Assembly (NCBI GenBank): GCA_949840475.1
Contig: CATKXA010000051.1
Span: forward strand, 1-7,176
Direction: 5' to 3'
Source of the DNA: an uncultured Thermoanaerobacterales bacterium
GTDB taxonomy: Bacteria; Bacillota; Clostridia; Christensenellales; UBA1242
Length of the DNA: 7,176 bases
This document shows, piece after piece, positions 1 through 5,186 of this stretch (position 1 is the stretch's first letter; every line of letters starts with the position of its first letter). The notes beneath the pieces were generated by a model, which saw nothing but the letters and a program-made list of their open reading frames with translations, ran no database searches and had not been told where the DNA came from. The position numbers and the translations under genes are program-made.

Positions 1-21
1 GGGTTTATTTTAATAAATCCC
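1..21. other. Small hairpin at the window edge
   Basis: GGG-TTTA at 1-7 can pair with TAAA-(T)-CCC at 14-21 around a four-base TTTT loop, with one bulged base. It is short, A/T-rich and cut by the window edge. It could be part of a terminator or the edge of the larger structured region that follows, but no clear T tract decides this. Confidence 0.25.
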
Positions 22-59
22 TGTCCGCATTTTTTGTTCAGTTAACGCAGTTAGAAGTG

Positions 60-149
60 TCAAACAATTCGCTTGCTATAGCGGGTTAGTTGGCGTTCTT
101 GTGCTAGGCTCATAAAAAAATCCACGCAGGAGTTTTCGTCAGAACTCAT
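60..149 (-). CDS. Possible 29-aa reading frame overlapping the preceding mini-ORF (speculative)
   Basis: This minus-strand frame starts at ATG 149-147. That ATG overlaps the TGA stop of the 17-aa frame at 146-199 in an ATGA arrangement, which often means translational coupling. The product begins MSSDENSCVDFFM and ends LTRYSKRIV; I recognise no family. The frame runs through one arm of the long inverted repeat, so base pairing rather than protein may be what is conserved here. An in-frame second ATG lies at 113-111. It is too short for coding statistics to help, and it may be a chance frame or a remnant of a decayed gene. Confidence 0.15.
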   Translation of the reverse strand: MSSDENSCVDFFMSLAQERQLTRYSKRIV

Positions 150-199
150 GCCTTTTTTAGCTCGTTTTGCTTCCGCAAAACTTCACTTTTCTTTTGCAT
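146..199 (-). CDS. Possible 17-aa mini-ORF with ribosome binding site (speculative)
   Basis: On the minus strand a purine-rich stretch, GGGAGAGGAAG, lies 4 bases before ATG at 199-197. The frame encodes MQKKSEVLRKQNELKKA and stops with TGA at 148-146. The codons contain A AAA AAG (158-152) in the X XXY YYZ phase of a classical -1 slippery heptamer. A small stem-loop (147-130) follows, and the next frame (60-149) would be reached after a -1 shift. The charged Lys/Glu peptide has no recognisable domain. The same bases form the GTTTTGC-GGAA-GCAAAAC hairpin, so structured RNA is an equally good explanation. Confidence 0.2.
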   Translation of the reverse strand: MQKKSEVLRKQNELKKA

Positions 200-211
200 G
201 GTTCTTCCTCT

Positions 212-244
212 CCCTAAAATAAAAGGTACCCTTTTATTTTAGGG
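212..244. repeat. Perfect 14-bp inverted repeat with 5-base loop
   Basis: CCCTAAAATAAAAG at 212-225 pairs perfectly with CTTTTATTTTAGGG at 231-244 around GTACC. It overlaps a direct repeat of GGTACCCTT (225-233 and 243-251, period 18) and a 10-bp palindrome AGGGTACCCT (241-250). No T tract follows on either strand, so it is not a canonical terminator. On the minus strand it lies about 70 bases past the end of the pilin-like gene and could act as a 3' stabilising hairpin or a protein-binding palindrome. Confidence 0.65.
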
Positions 245-314
245 TACCCTTAATTTTATATGACTGTATGGATTTTTTTATAGAAACAACGCACAAGGCG
301 TCAAATAACCCGCT

Positions 315-623
315 CTAGGACATCATCCATTTATTCAAAGGTTCCCTAATAGCATATAAAATAACAACTAAAATAAGAATTGTAATAAAACCAATAATAC
401 CATTGATCAATGCTTTTTGCAACGTTGCCCTTTCTTTAGAGTCTTCAGCTTTGGCGAATTTCACGCCTATAATAACACCATATATAAGACCAAGAACCAA
501 AACCACACCTATTGCGTATGGACCTATTGTTGAAATAGCGTCATAGAGTGGAGTTGTTGCTGATTCTGCTTGGCTTGAGCTTGCTAGCAAATTTATATAA
601 TTAGAAATATAAGTCAATGGCAT
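315..623 (-). CDS. Small two-helix membrane protein, VirB2/TrbC pilin-like, putative conjugation component
   Basis: The 102-aa product has a short polar N-terminus (residues 1-32), a hydrophobic helix at about 33-54 (IGPYAIGVVLVLGLIYGVII), a charged loop at about 55-71 (KFAKAEDSKERATLQKA) and a second helix at about 73-92, ending NKWMMS. Two helices with a short cytoplasmic basic/acidic loop is the layout of VirB2/TrbC-type pilin subunits, including the short pilin-like proteins seen beside coupling proteins in Gram-positive and mycoplasma conjugative elements. The start is well supported: AAGGGG lies 7-8 bases before the ATG, and a promoter lies just upstream. It is divergent from the VirD4-like gene, which strengthens the conjugation reading. 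There is no strong signal-peptide cleavage site, though the segment around residues 15-22 (SSSQAESA) could be one. Other small two-helix membrane proteins have similar profiles, so the pilin call rests mainly on layout and neighbour. Confidence 0.6.
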   Translation of the reverse strand: MPLTYISNYINLLASSSQAESATTPLYDAISTIGPYAIGVVLVLGLIYGVIIGVKFAKAEDSKERATLQKALINGIIGFITILILVVILYAIREPLNKWMMS

Positions 624-642
624 AATAATTCCCCTTTTTTAT

Positions 643-671
643 ATAATACATTCTTGCCAAAAATTTGTAAA
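643..671 (-). promoter_or_regulatory. Promoter of the pilin-like gene
   Basis: On the minus strand TTTACA (671-666) and TATTAT (648-643) are separated by 17 bases, a good sigma-A-type match. The predicted transcript start is near 636, giving a short leader that contains the AAGGGG ribosome binding site. It is back to back with the promoter at 719-747. Confidence 0.6.
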
Positions 672-718
672 GTATTTGCAGTATATTTAAAATAATTTTA
701 TATAGGGCTTTAAAATGA

Positions 719-747
719 TTGTTTTAATAGATAACAAAGTGTATAAT
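719..747 (+). promoter_or_regulatory. Promoter of the VirD4-like gene
   Basis: TTGTTT (719-724) and a consensus TATAAT (742-747) are separated by exactly 17 bases. The transcript would start near 754, about 20 bases before the ATG at 776, with GGAG at 767-770 as the ribosome binding site. No operator palindrome is obvious between the two divergent promoters. Confidence 0.65.
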
Positions 748-775
748 TATTTTATTATATTTAATTGGAGTAAGT

Positions 776-2752
776 ATGGCAGGCGAAAAGAAATTAAAAG
801 ATAAGATTATTAATTTTGTTTTGTGGGGAGTTATTGCCCTCGTTGTTTCATTTTTGGTAGGTTCATTACTCGCTACTTTATTTAGCGGCGAAGGTTTTAA
901 TTTCAAAAACTTTATCAACAACATATTTAATGGAACATCAACTTTTATCAGCATAATTATTTTTGCTATAGCTATGCTTTTTGTTATACTCACTTCTCCA
1001 AAAGAGAAAAGCGGCAAGCTTAAAGGTAAAGACCAAATGGAAAACCAACGTTTTTTAAGCGATAAAGAGCTAGACAAGAACTTTAAGCATTGTTATTTTA
1101 ATGAGCTAAGCACATTCTCACACACAGGCGTACCATTTAGAGCTGTTTACAAAAACAAAAAAATTAAAATACATTTCACTCCAGACTGTCACACTCTTAT
1201 AATCGGTGCTACTGGTACAGGTAAAACTGTTGCCTTCATCGAACCAGCAATACAAATCATTTCTTCTCTAAAGAATAAGCCTTCCCTATTTATTACTGAC
1301 GCTAAAGGCGAACTATACTCACACCATAGCCAAAAACTTAAAGATAGTGGCTACAAACTAGAACTGCTAGACCTAACAGAGCCATACAACTCAATTCAAT
1401 GGAACCCGCTAGAGCCTATTTACGATAACTGGCAAAAGCAACTACATTTAGAGGAAGAAATTTTAAAACACTCAAACGACCCTATCAAGAACTACAACTT
1501 TATAAAAGTTGGAGATATAAATACAGACGAATGGTACGAGTTTGACGGCAAAGCCTTTGCTACTTTAAAAGACGCATTACTTGAAGTTGAGGTTAACAAA
1601 TCAAAACTACGCGACGAATGCTTTGAAAACTTAAAAGATATTGTATCTTCAATTTGTACTATTGAAAACGAAAAAGAAAAGAACTGGGAGCAAGGTGCAC
1701 AAGACTATTTCCAAGCAGTGTTACTTGCCATGCTTGAAGACAGTGAAAACGAAGCCCTTGGCATGACAAAAGAGCGTTACAACTTCTTTAATGCATATAA
1801 AATTGCAATGAATAAAGAGGACGATTTTGAGATTGTTAAACAATACTTTGCAGGTCGTAACCCACTTTCAAAGACCCGCCAGCTCTCAGCCAACATTGTA
1901 CAAACACAAGCAAAAACCACTCGTGACGGTTACATGAGTACTCTAAACACAAAGCTTGCCATGTTTGCAGATAGTGGTATTGGCTTCTTAACAGCTAAAA
2001 ATGATGTAGACTTTTATAATATGGACGAACAGCCTACAGCATTCTTTATTAAAATACCAGACGAAAGAGCAACAAGGTATACCCTAGCCTCTGTATGTAT
2101 ATCACAAGCCTACAAGCAGTTTGTTGCAAAAGCACGTGCAAACGAAAAAACAAACAATGATAAAATGGCACACTTAAAACGTCCAGTCCTATATCTAATG
2201 GACGAGTTTGCCAACTTGCCTAAAGTTAACGAACTAGAAAAAATTATAACTGTTGCACGTTCACGTTGGATTTATCTAAACATGGCTATTCAGTCATATT
2301 CGCAGCTTCAAAACGTTTACGGAAAAGAAGTTTCAGATATCGTAAGAGGTAACTGTAAAGCAACAATTTATCTTGGTACTCCTGACCTTCTTACTCGTAA
2401 AGAGTTTTCTGAAGAGCTTGGTAGTTACACTATTGAAACAACAAGTAAAAGCAAGTCAGATAAAAAGAGCAAAGATGGTGGCGACGGTGCTTCCACAAAC
2501 ACACAACTACAAACTGTACCACTTATCTACCCTAGCGACCTTGATAAAATACCACTTGGCGAAAATATAACAAAAATCTTCCAAAGCTATCCAGTACGCT
2601 CACTTATCACACCATACTTTAAGTGTACTGACATTTATAAAATAGGAGCTTTCCAGCTTCCATTCATACCTGGTAGAAGACTTAACGAACAAGAAGTATT
2701 CTATGATATTAGAAAGAGAAACAAATTAGTGTTAACTTACGACGACGAATAG
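776..2752 (+). CDS. VirD4/TraG-family type IV secretion coupling protein (T4CP ATPase)
   Basis: This 658-aa protein is a DNA-translocating coupling ATPase that would link a relaxosome or protein substrate to a membrane channel. Two N-terminal transmembrane helices lie at about 13-36 and 54-73. The ATPase domain has Walker A GATGTGKT (144-151), the family's ITDAKGELY strand (173-181, counterpart of DPKGE), Walker B LYLMDEFAN (472-480), and the RSRWIYLNMAIQSYSQL block (495-511) that contains the conserved Gln-Ser of the VirD4/TraG superfamily. These are followed by GNCKATIYLGTPD (525-537). A charged Ser/Lys/Gly linker at about 554-576 precedes a conserved-looking VPLIYPSDL stretch. Length and order fit Gram-positive TraG/VirD4 proteins. 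The start at 776 has GGAG 5 bases upstream and a consensus promoter. The gene is followed directly by a terminator, so it appears monocistronic. No relaxase, VirB4 or VirB6 gene is visible nearby. A family-level call is secure; the substrate is unknown. Confidence 0.93.
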   Translation: MAGEKKLKDKIINFVLWGVIALVVSFLVGSLLATLFSGEGFNFKNFINNIFNGTSTFISIIIFAIAMLFVILTSPKEKSGKLKGKDQMENQRFLSDKELDKNFKHCYFNELSTFSHTGVPFRAVYKNKKIKIHFTPDCHTLIIGATGTGKTVAFIEPAIQIISSLKNKPSLFITDAKGELYSHHSQKLKDSGYKLELLDLTEPYNSIQWNPLEPIYDNWQKQLHLEEEILKHSNDPIKNYNFIKVGDINTDEWYEFDGKAFATLKDALLEVEVNKSKLRDECFENLKDIVSSICTIENEKEKNWEQGAQDYFQAVLLAMLEDSENEALGMTKERYNFFNAYKIAMNKEDDFEIVKQYFAGRNPLSKTRQLSANIVQTQAKTTRDGYMSTLNTKLAMFADSGIGFLTAKNDVDFYNMDEQPTAFFIKIPDERATRYTLASVCISQAYKQFVAKARANEKTNNDKMAHLKRPVLYLMDEFANLPKVNELEKIITVARSRWIYLNMAIQSYSQLQNVYGKEVSDIVRGNCKATIYLGTPDLLTRKEFSEELGSYTIETTSKSKSDKKSKDGGDGASTNTQLQTVPLIYPSDLDKIPLGENITKIFQSYPVRSLITPYFKCTDIYKIGAFQLPFIPGRRLNEQEVFYDIRKRNKLVLTYDDE

Positions 2753-2765
2753 TTAATAAAAAAAT

Positions 2766-2803
2766 AAAACCATATTCTAAAAGTGAATATGGTTTTTTCT
2801 TTT
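2766..2803 (+). terminator. Rho-independent terminator of the VirD4-like gene
   Basis: A perfect 12-bp stem (AAAACCATATTC at 2766-2777 with GAATATGGTTTT at 2785-2796) closes a 7-base loop and runs into TTCTTTT. It begins 13 bases after the stop codon. Confidence 0.9.
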
Positions 2804-2851
2804 ATTGGTATATATTCTGTCATTTCAAACCGCGAATTTACATCAAATCAT

Positions 2852-2880
2852 TTGATTAATTATTTTCAATTTGATAATAT
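2852..2880 (+). promoter_or_regulatory. Candidate promoter of the surface-protein gene
   Basis: TTGATT (2852-2857) and TAATAT (2875-2880) are separated by 17 bases. A start 7-8 bases downstream would fall about 3-5 bases before the ATG at 2891, implying a nearly leaderless mRNA. The whole segment is A/T-rich, so chance matches are likely and the exact boxes are uncertain. Confidence 0.4.
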
Positions 2881-2890
2881 TATATATATT

Positions 2891-4516
2891 ATGAAAAAAT
2901 ATATTAAATATATATTCAGTGTTGTAATGATCTTAGCTATGTTTATAGCTAGTTTTTGTGTAGTGAATTTTGCAAACTATACCCGTGCACTTGCAGACGA
3001 CGAGAACCAACCAACCTCTTCAATTTTTAATTATCTATCCATAACACAAGAAAACTACAAGTTTTCGGTCTCAGACTTTACAACTGATAGCATCAACAAC
3101 CTACCCGGCGGAGCCATTTACACAAACAAAACTGTAACCATTAGTTTTAGCGAAAAGGTTTCTTCTTCTAGGATTACTGCAAACACCGAAATTTTAAATA
3201 GCACAACTGAAATTGACGGTAAAGCTTATTATGTGTTTGATATAGACAGTTTATCTGCTGATACTTGCAAAATAATTCATATCCTTCTATCTGCTGAGGG
3301 AGTAAGTTACGAACTGCACTTTTCACTTGTTCAAACTGTAAATAATTTCAAGTTCAAAAACGAAATTTATTGGCAATACTCATACCATGGCGATACTGAA
3401 ACAGTAGTATCTCCTAGCAATAACCAAACATATAGTCCACTATCTTTGCATATCCCAAACGCTTCAGCAATAAACCCTATATATATTGACTTTGAGTATT
3501 GTGGCGAAAAGTTTTTAATCTATTTTGATGGCAACAACTACTATAATGGTCTTGATAACAGCTTCATTGATATGACGCACATGAAGTTTGACTTGTCTGG
3601 TACTTATAAAGTCAAAATTTACGATAAGACAAACCTCTATAATTTTGATGATAAAAACTTTATGGAATACAATTTCATAGTAAAGAATGATACCACTCCT
3701 ATTGACGCGTTTTATATCATTGCCCACCTTGAAAATGGCGACTTGGTAGTAAACCACCAATTTACAAACACAAAAACTATTGTTAACTTTGTAAATATGT
3801 CAGACTACAACATCTATCCACTTATCGATAGAATTGTTGTAACTCAATACTTCCCAAACAACCAAGAACCAAAAACCACTGAATACTCGTCTTCGAACTC
3901 TACATTACCAAACTCTTTAAGCTTTAGCGAAGACGGAACATATAACATTAAGGTTTTGAGCAAAAATGGCGGAGCTATACTAAAAGAATTTGAATTTACT
4001 ATAATAGAGAGCATCAGAAACTTCTTTTCTATAGACAATGAAATTTACGAACCAAAACCAACAGACCCATCAAACACTACCATTGTATATTCAATCAATA
4101 GACAAGTTCCATCTTCATACCACAACATTCATGGCACAACGAGTTACGCATTTATCGTCAAAATCGCTCGTTCAAACCCTAGTATTGACGGCGTTGCAAA
4201 CAACAACAGGTCATCAAGCAATGTCACTTTAACAGTCAAAGGCGTAGGTAATATTATTGTCACAGTAACTTTTAATGGCAATGCAGTTATTGATAATAAA
4301 GTATACCAAAATTATGACCAACTCCCTACCTTTACCGAAGCTGGCAAATATGTTGTTAGAATCACCGACGAAATGGGTACAACGATAACTAAGACTTTTA
4401 CAATCACTGTTAAAATCAATACAGCAGGTATTATTCTAATAGTTGTGGCTGCTTTGATGGTCACTCTGCTAATTGTTGTAATATTTGTTTCTAGGTCAAA
4501 AGTAAAAGTTAGATAA
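2891..4516 (+). CDS. Secreted, membrane-anchored beta-rich surface protein of unknown function
   Basis: The 541-aa product is a predicted type I membrane protein facing outward. A signal peptide has a KKYIKY n-region, a long hydrophobic core, and a TRALA cleavage motif giving a cut after about residue 35. A transmembrane helix lies at about 512-534, followed by a short basic tail RSKVKVR. The body is Asn/Thr/Ser/Tyr-rich and probably all beta. Three segments repeat a strand motif: SGTYKVKIYDKTN (about 236-248), DGTYNIKVLSKNG (about 348-360) and AGKYVVRITDEMG (about 484-496). Each leads into a Phe/Ile-rich strand such as KTFTITV, as at the ends of bacterial Ig-like domains. No LPXTG motif or catalytic site is seen. 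The open frame reaches back to GTG 2783, but that lies inside the upstream terminator hairpin, and the signal peptide begins at ATG 2891, so 2891 is preferred. No Shine-Dalgarno sequence precedes it. I do not recognise the family. Confidence 0.8.
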   Translation: MKKYIKYIFSVVMILAMFIASFCVVNFANYTRALADDENQPTSSIFNYLSITQENYKFSVSDFTTDSINNLPGGAIYTNKTVTISFSEKVSSSRITANTEILNSTTEIDGKAYYVFDIDSLSADTCKIIHILLSAEGVSYELHFSLVQTVNNFKFKNEIYWQYSYHGDTETVVSPSNNQTYSPLSLHIPNASAINPIYIDFEYCGEKFLIYFDGNNYYNGLDNSFIDMTHMKFDLSGTYKVKIYDKTNLYNFDDKNFMEYNFIVKNDTTPIDAFYIIAHLENGDLVVNHQFTNTKTIVNFVNMSDYNIYPLIDRIVVTQYFPNNQEPKTTEYSSSNSTLPNSLSFSEDGTYNIKVLSKNGGAILKEFEFTIIESIRNFFSIDNEIYEPKPTDPSNTTIVYSINRQVPSSYHNIHGTTSYAFIVKIARSNPSIDGVANNNRSSSNVTLTVKGVGNIIVTVTFNGNAVIDNKVYQNYDQLPTFTEAGKYVVRITDEMGTTITKTFTITVKINTAGIILIVVAALMVTLLIVVIFVSRSKVKVR

Positions 4517-4545
4517 ATAAAAAGAGCTTTTCGCTCTTTTTATTT
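4517..4545 (+). terminator. Rho-independent terminator of the surface-protein gene
   Basis: ATAAAAAGAGC (4517-4527) pairs perfectly with GCTCTTTTTAT (4533-4543) around a TTTTC loop, immediately after the TAA stop. The T run is partly in the stem and continues as TTT, so the element works best on the plus strand but could be bidirectional. Confidence 0.85.
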
Positions 4546-4574
4546 TGCACAATATAGCGGCAAAAATTTTCATT

Positions 4575-4597
4575 AAAAAAGCAACCTATTGGTTGCT
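4575..4597 (-). terminator. rpsT: Rho-independent terminator of rpsT
   Basis: On the minus strand AGCAACC (4597-4591), loop AATA, GGTTGCT (4586-4580) and a T tract lie 7 bases after the rpsT stop. On the plus strand the same stem is followed by a T-rich run (4600-4606), so it may also back up the plus-strand terminator at 4517-4545. Confidence 0.85.
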
Positions 4598-4604
4598 AGT
4601 TTTT

Positions 4605-5096
4605 TTATTCAGCTTTCTTTGTTTCTTTTTTAGCTGTTGCCTTTTTAGGTGCAGGCTTTTTTTCAGCTGGTTTTTCTTCTGCTTTTGCAGTTTTAGCTGT
4701 TGCAGTTTTAGAAGTAGCTTTTTTTGCAGTTGTTTTAGCAGCTTTTGGTGCTTCTGCCTTAACTTCTTCTTTTACTTCAGCTTTAACTTCTTTCACTTCT
4801 GCTTTTGCTGCTTTTACAGTGCTTTTAGTAGTTTTTGCTAAAGCAATATACATAGAATTGATTTCAGCCTTTTTACGGTCTGCTTTATTTTTATGAATAA
4901 CGCCTCTTGTAACACTTTTATCTACTAAAGCAATAGTAGGAGCTAAAAGTGATTTAGCTTGTTCAAGCTCACCAGCATTAACAGCAGTCTTGAATTTTTT
5001 AAGACCAGTAGCTAGTTCTGATTTATAAGCTTTGTTAATAGCACGTCTTTTTTCGCTAACTTCTACTCTTTTTTTAGCTGATTTAATGTTTGGCAT
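4605..5096 (-). CDS. rpsT: 30S ribosomal protein S20 with long Lys/Ala-rich C-terminal extension
   Basis: S20 binds 16S rRNA in the body of the small subunit as a helical bundle. The first 90 or so residues match the family: MPNIKSAKKRVEVSEKRRAINK at the N-terminus, a basic helix, and the hallmark RGVIHKNKADRKKAEI at about 64-79. Typical S20 proteins are about 85-90 residues; this one has 163. Residues about 91-163 form a low-complexity Lys/Ala/Glu/Thr tail with repeated KAEVKE and then TAKKA/PAEKKPA units. It is Glu-richer at first and strongly basic at the end, resembling histone H1-like tails. Codons stay in one frame to the stop, and the antisense frame is an artefact of this composition. 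AAGGAG lies 6 bases before the ATG, and a good promoter is present. It is downstream of murI on the same strand, 90 bases away, with no terminator visible in between. Confidence 0.95.
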   Translation of the reverse strand: MPNIKSAKKRVEVSEKRRAINKAYKSELATGLKKFKTAVNAGELEQAKSLLAPTIALVDKSVTRGVIHKNKADRKKAEINSMYIALAKTTKSTVKAAKAEVKEVKAEVKEEVKAEAPKAAKTTAKKATSKTATAKTAKAEEKPAEKKPAPKKATAKKETKKAE

Positions 5097-5129
5097 ATTT
5101 ATTACTCCTTAGAATTTAGTACGGCTATA

Positions 5130-5158
5130 ATTCTAGCACACACTTAACCACTTTGCAA
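5130..5158 (-). promoter_or_regulatory. rpsT: Promoter of rpsT
   Basis: On the minus strand TTGCAA (5158-5153), a 17-base spacer and TAGAAT (5135-5130) form a sigma-A-type promoter. The spacer ends in TGC, giving an extended -10 (TGnTAGAAT). Transcription would start near 5123, leaving a leader of roughly 25 bases with AAGGAG. This lets rpsT be expressed independently of murI. Confidence 0.6.
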
Positions 5159-5186
5159 GTAAAATTTAAAAATATATTTACCTTTT

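Larger units (their letters stand above)
76..318 (-). repeat. Imperfect inverted-repeat element enclosing hairpins; possible structured RNA or MITE-like element
   Basis: The reverse complement of 76-129 closely matches 264-318. Shared blocks are CTAtAGCGGGTTA / CTAgAGCGGGTTA at the outer ends, GCACAAG in the middle, and TGGATTTTTTTAT at the inner ends, with small gaps between them. Inside lie three further hairpins: 130-147 (GAGTT/AACTC), 147-200 (outer CATGC/GCATG, inner 7-bp GTTTTGC/GCAAAAC) and 212-244 (perfect 14-bp stem). Read on the minus strand, the loop of the 7-bp stem is GGAA, a GNRA-type tetraloop, which favours a minus-strand RNA. The outer end overlaps the stop codon of the pilin-like gene, so the RNA could be its 3' untranslated region. 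The outer ends also include TA dinucleotides (77-78 and 316-317), as a TA-targeting MITE might, but no longer target duplication is visible. I do not recognise a known RNA family. Confidence 0.5.

Noticed and set aside
82..147. A tRNA-like stretch on the plus strand (GGGTTAGTTGG, then GGCTCATAA, then a TTCG-containing arm)
   Set aside because: It resembles the D-arm and CAT anticodon loop of a Met tRNA at a glance, but the anticodon and acceptor stems do not pair, there is no proper T-loop (TTCRANN), and the same bases form the better-supported inverted repeat.
130..147. CUGACGA in the minus-strand loop, similar to the hammerhead ribozyme core CUGANGA
   Set aside because: No following GAAA box, stem II or NUH cleavage site can be arranged around it, so the match is to seven bases only.
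125..222. A 24-codon plus-strand frame starting at ATG 148 after AGGAG
   Set aside because: The distance from AGGAG to the ATG is far too long for initiation, the product is a Phe-rich peptide of no known kind, and it lies over the hairpins.
724..1077. Minus-strand frame of 117 codons overlapping the start of the VirD4-like gene
   Set aside because: It lies opposite a well-supported gene and its promoter, has no recognisable protein features and no ribosome site.
2783..2890. N-terminal extension of the surface protein from GTG 2783
   Set aside because: It would start inside the terminator hairpin, has no ribosome binding site, and would bury the clear signal peptide that begins at 2891.
4605..4826. 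The S20 tail as a frameshift artefact
   Set aside because: The frame and Lys/Ala codon pattern are continuous from the core to a stop that is followed 7 bases later by a proper terminator, as expected for a genuine gene end.
4545..4841. Cys/Phe/Ser-rich plus-strand frame
   Set aside because: It is the antisense of the Lys/Ala/Glu-rich tail codons of rpsT, has no ribosome site and overlaps terminators.
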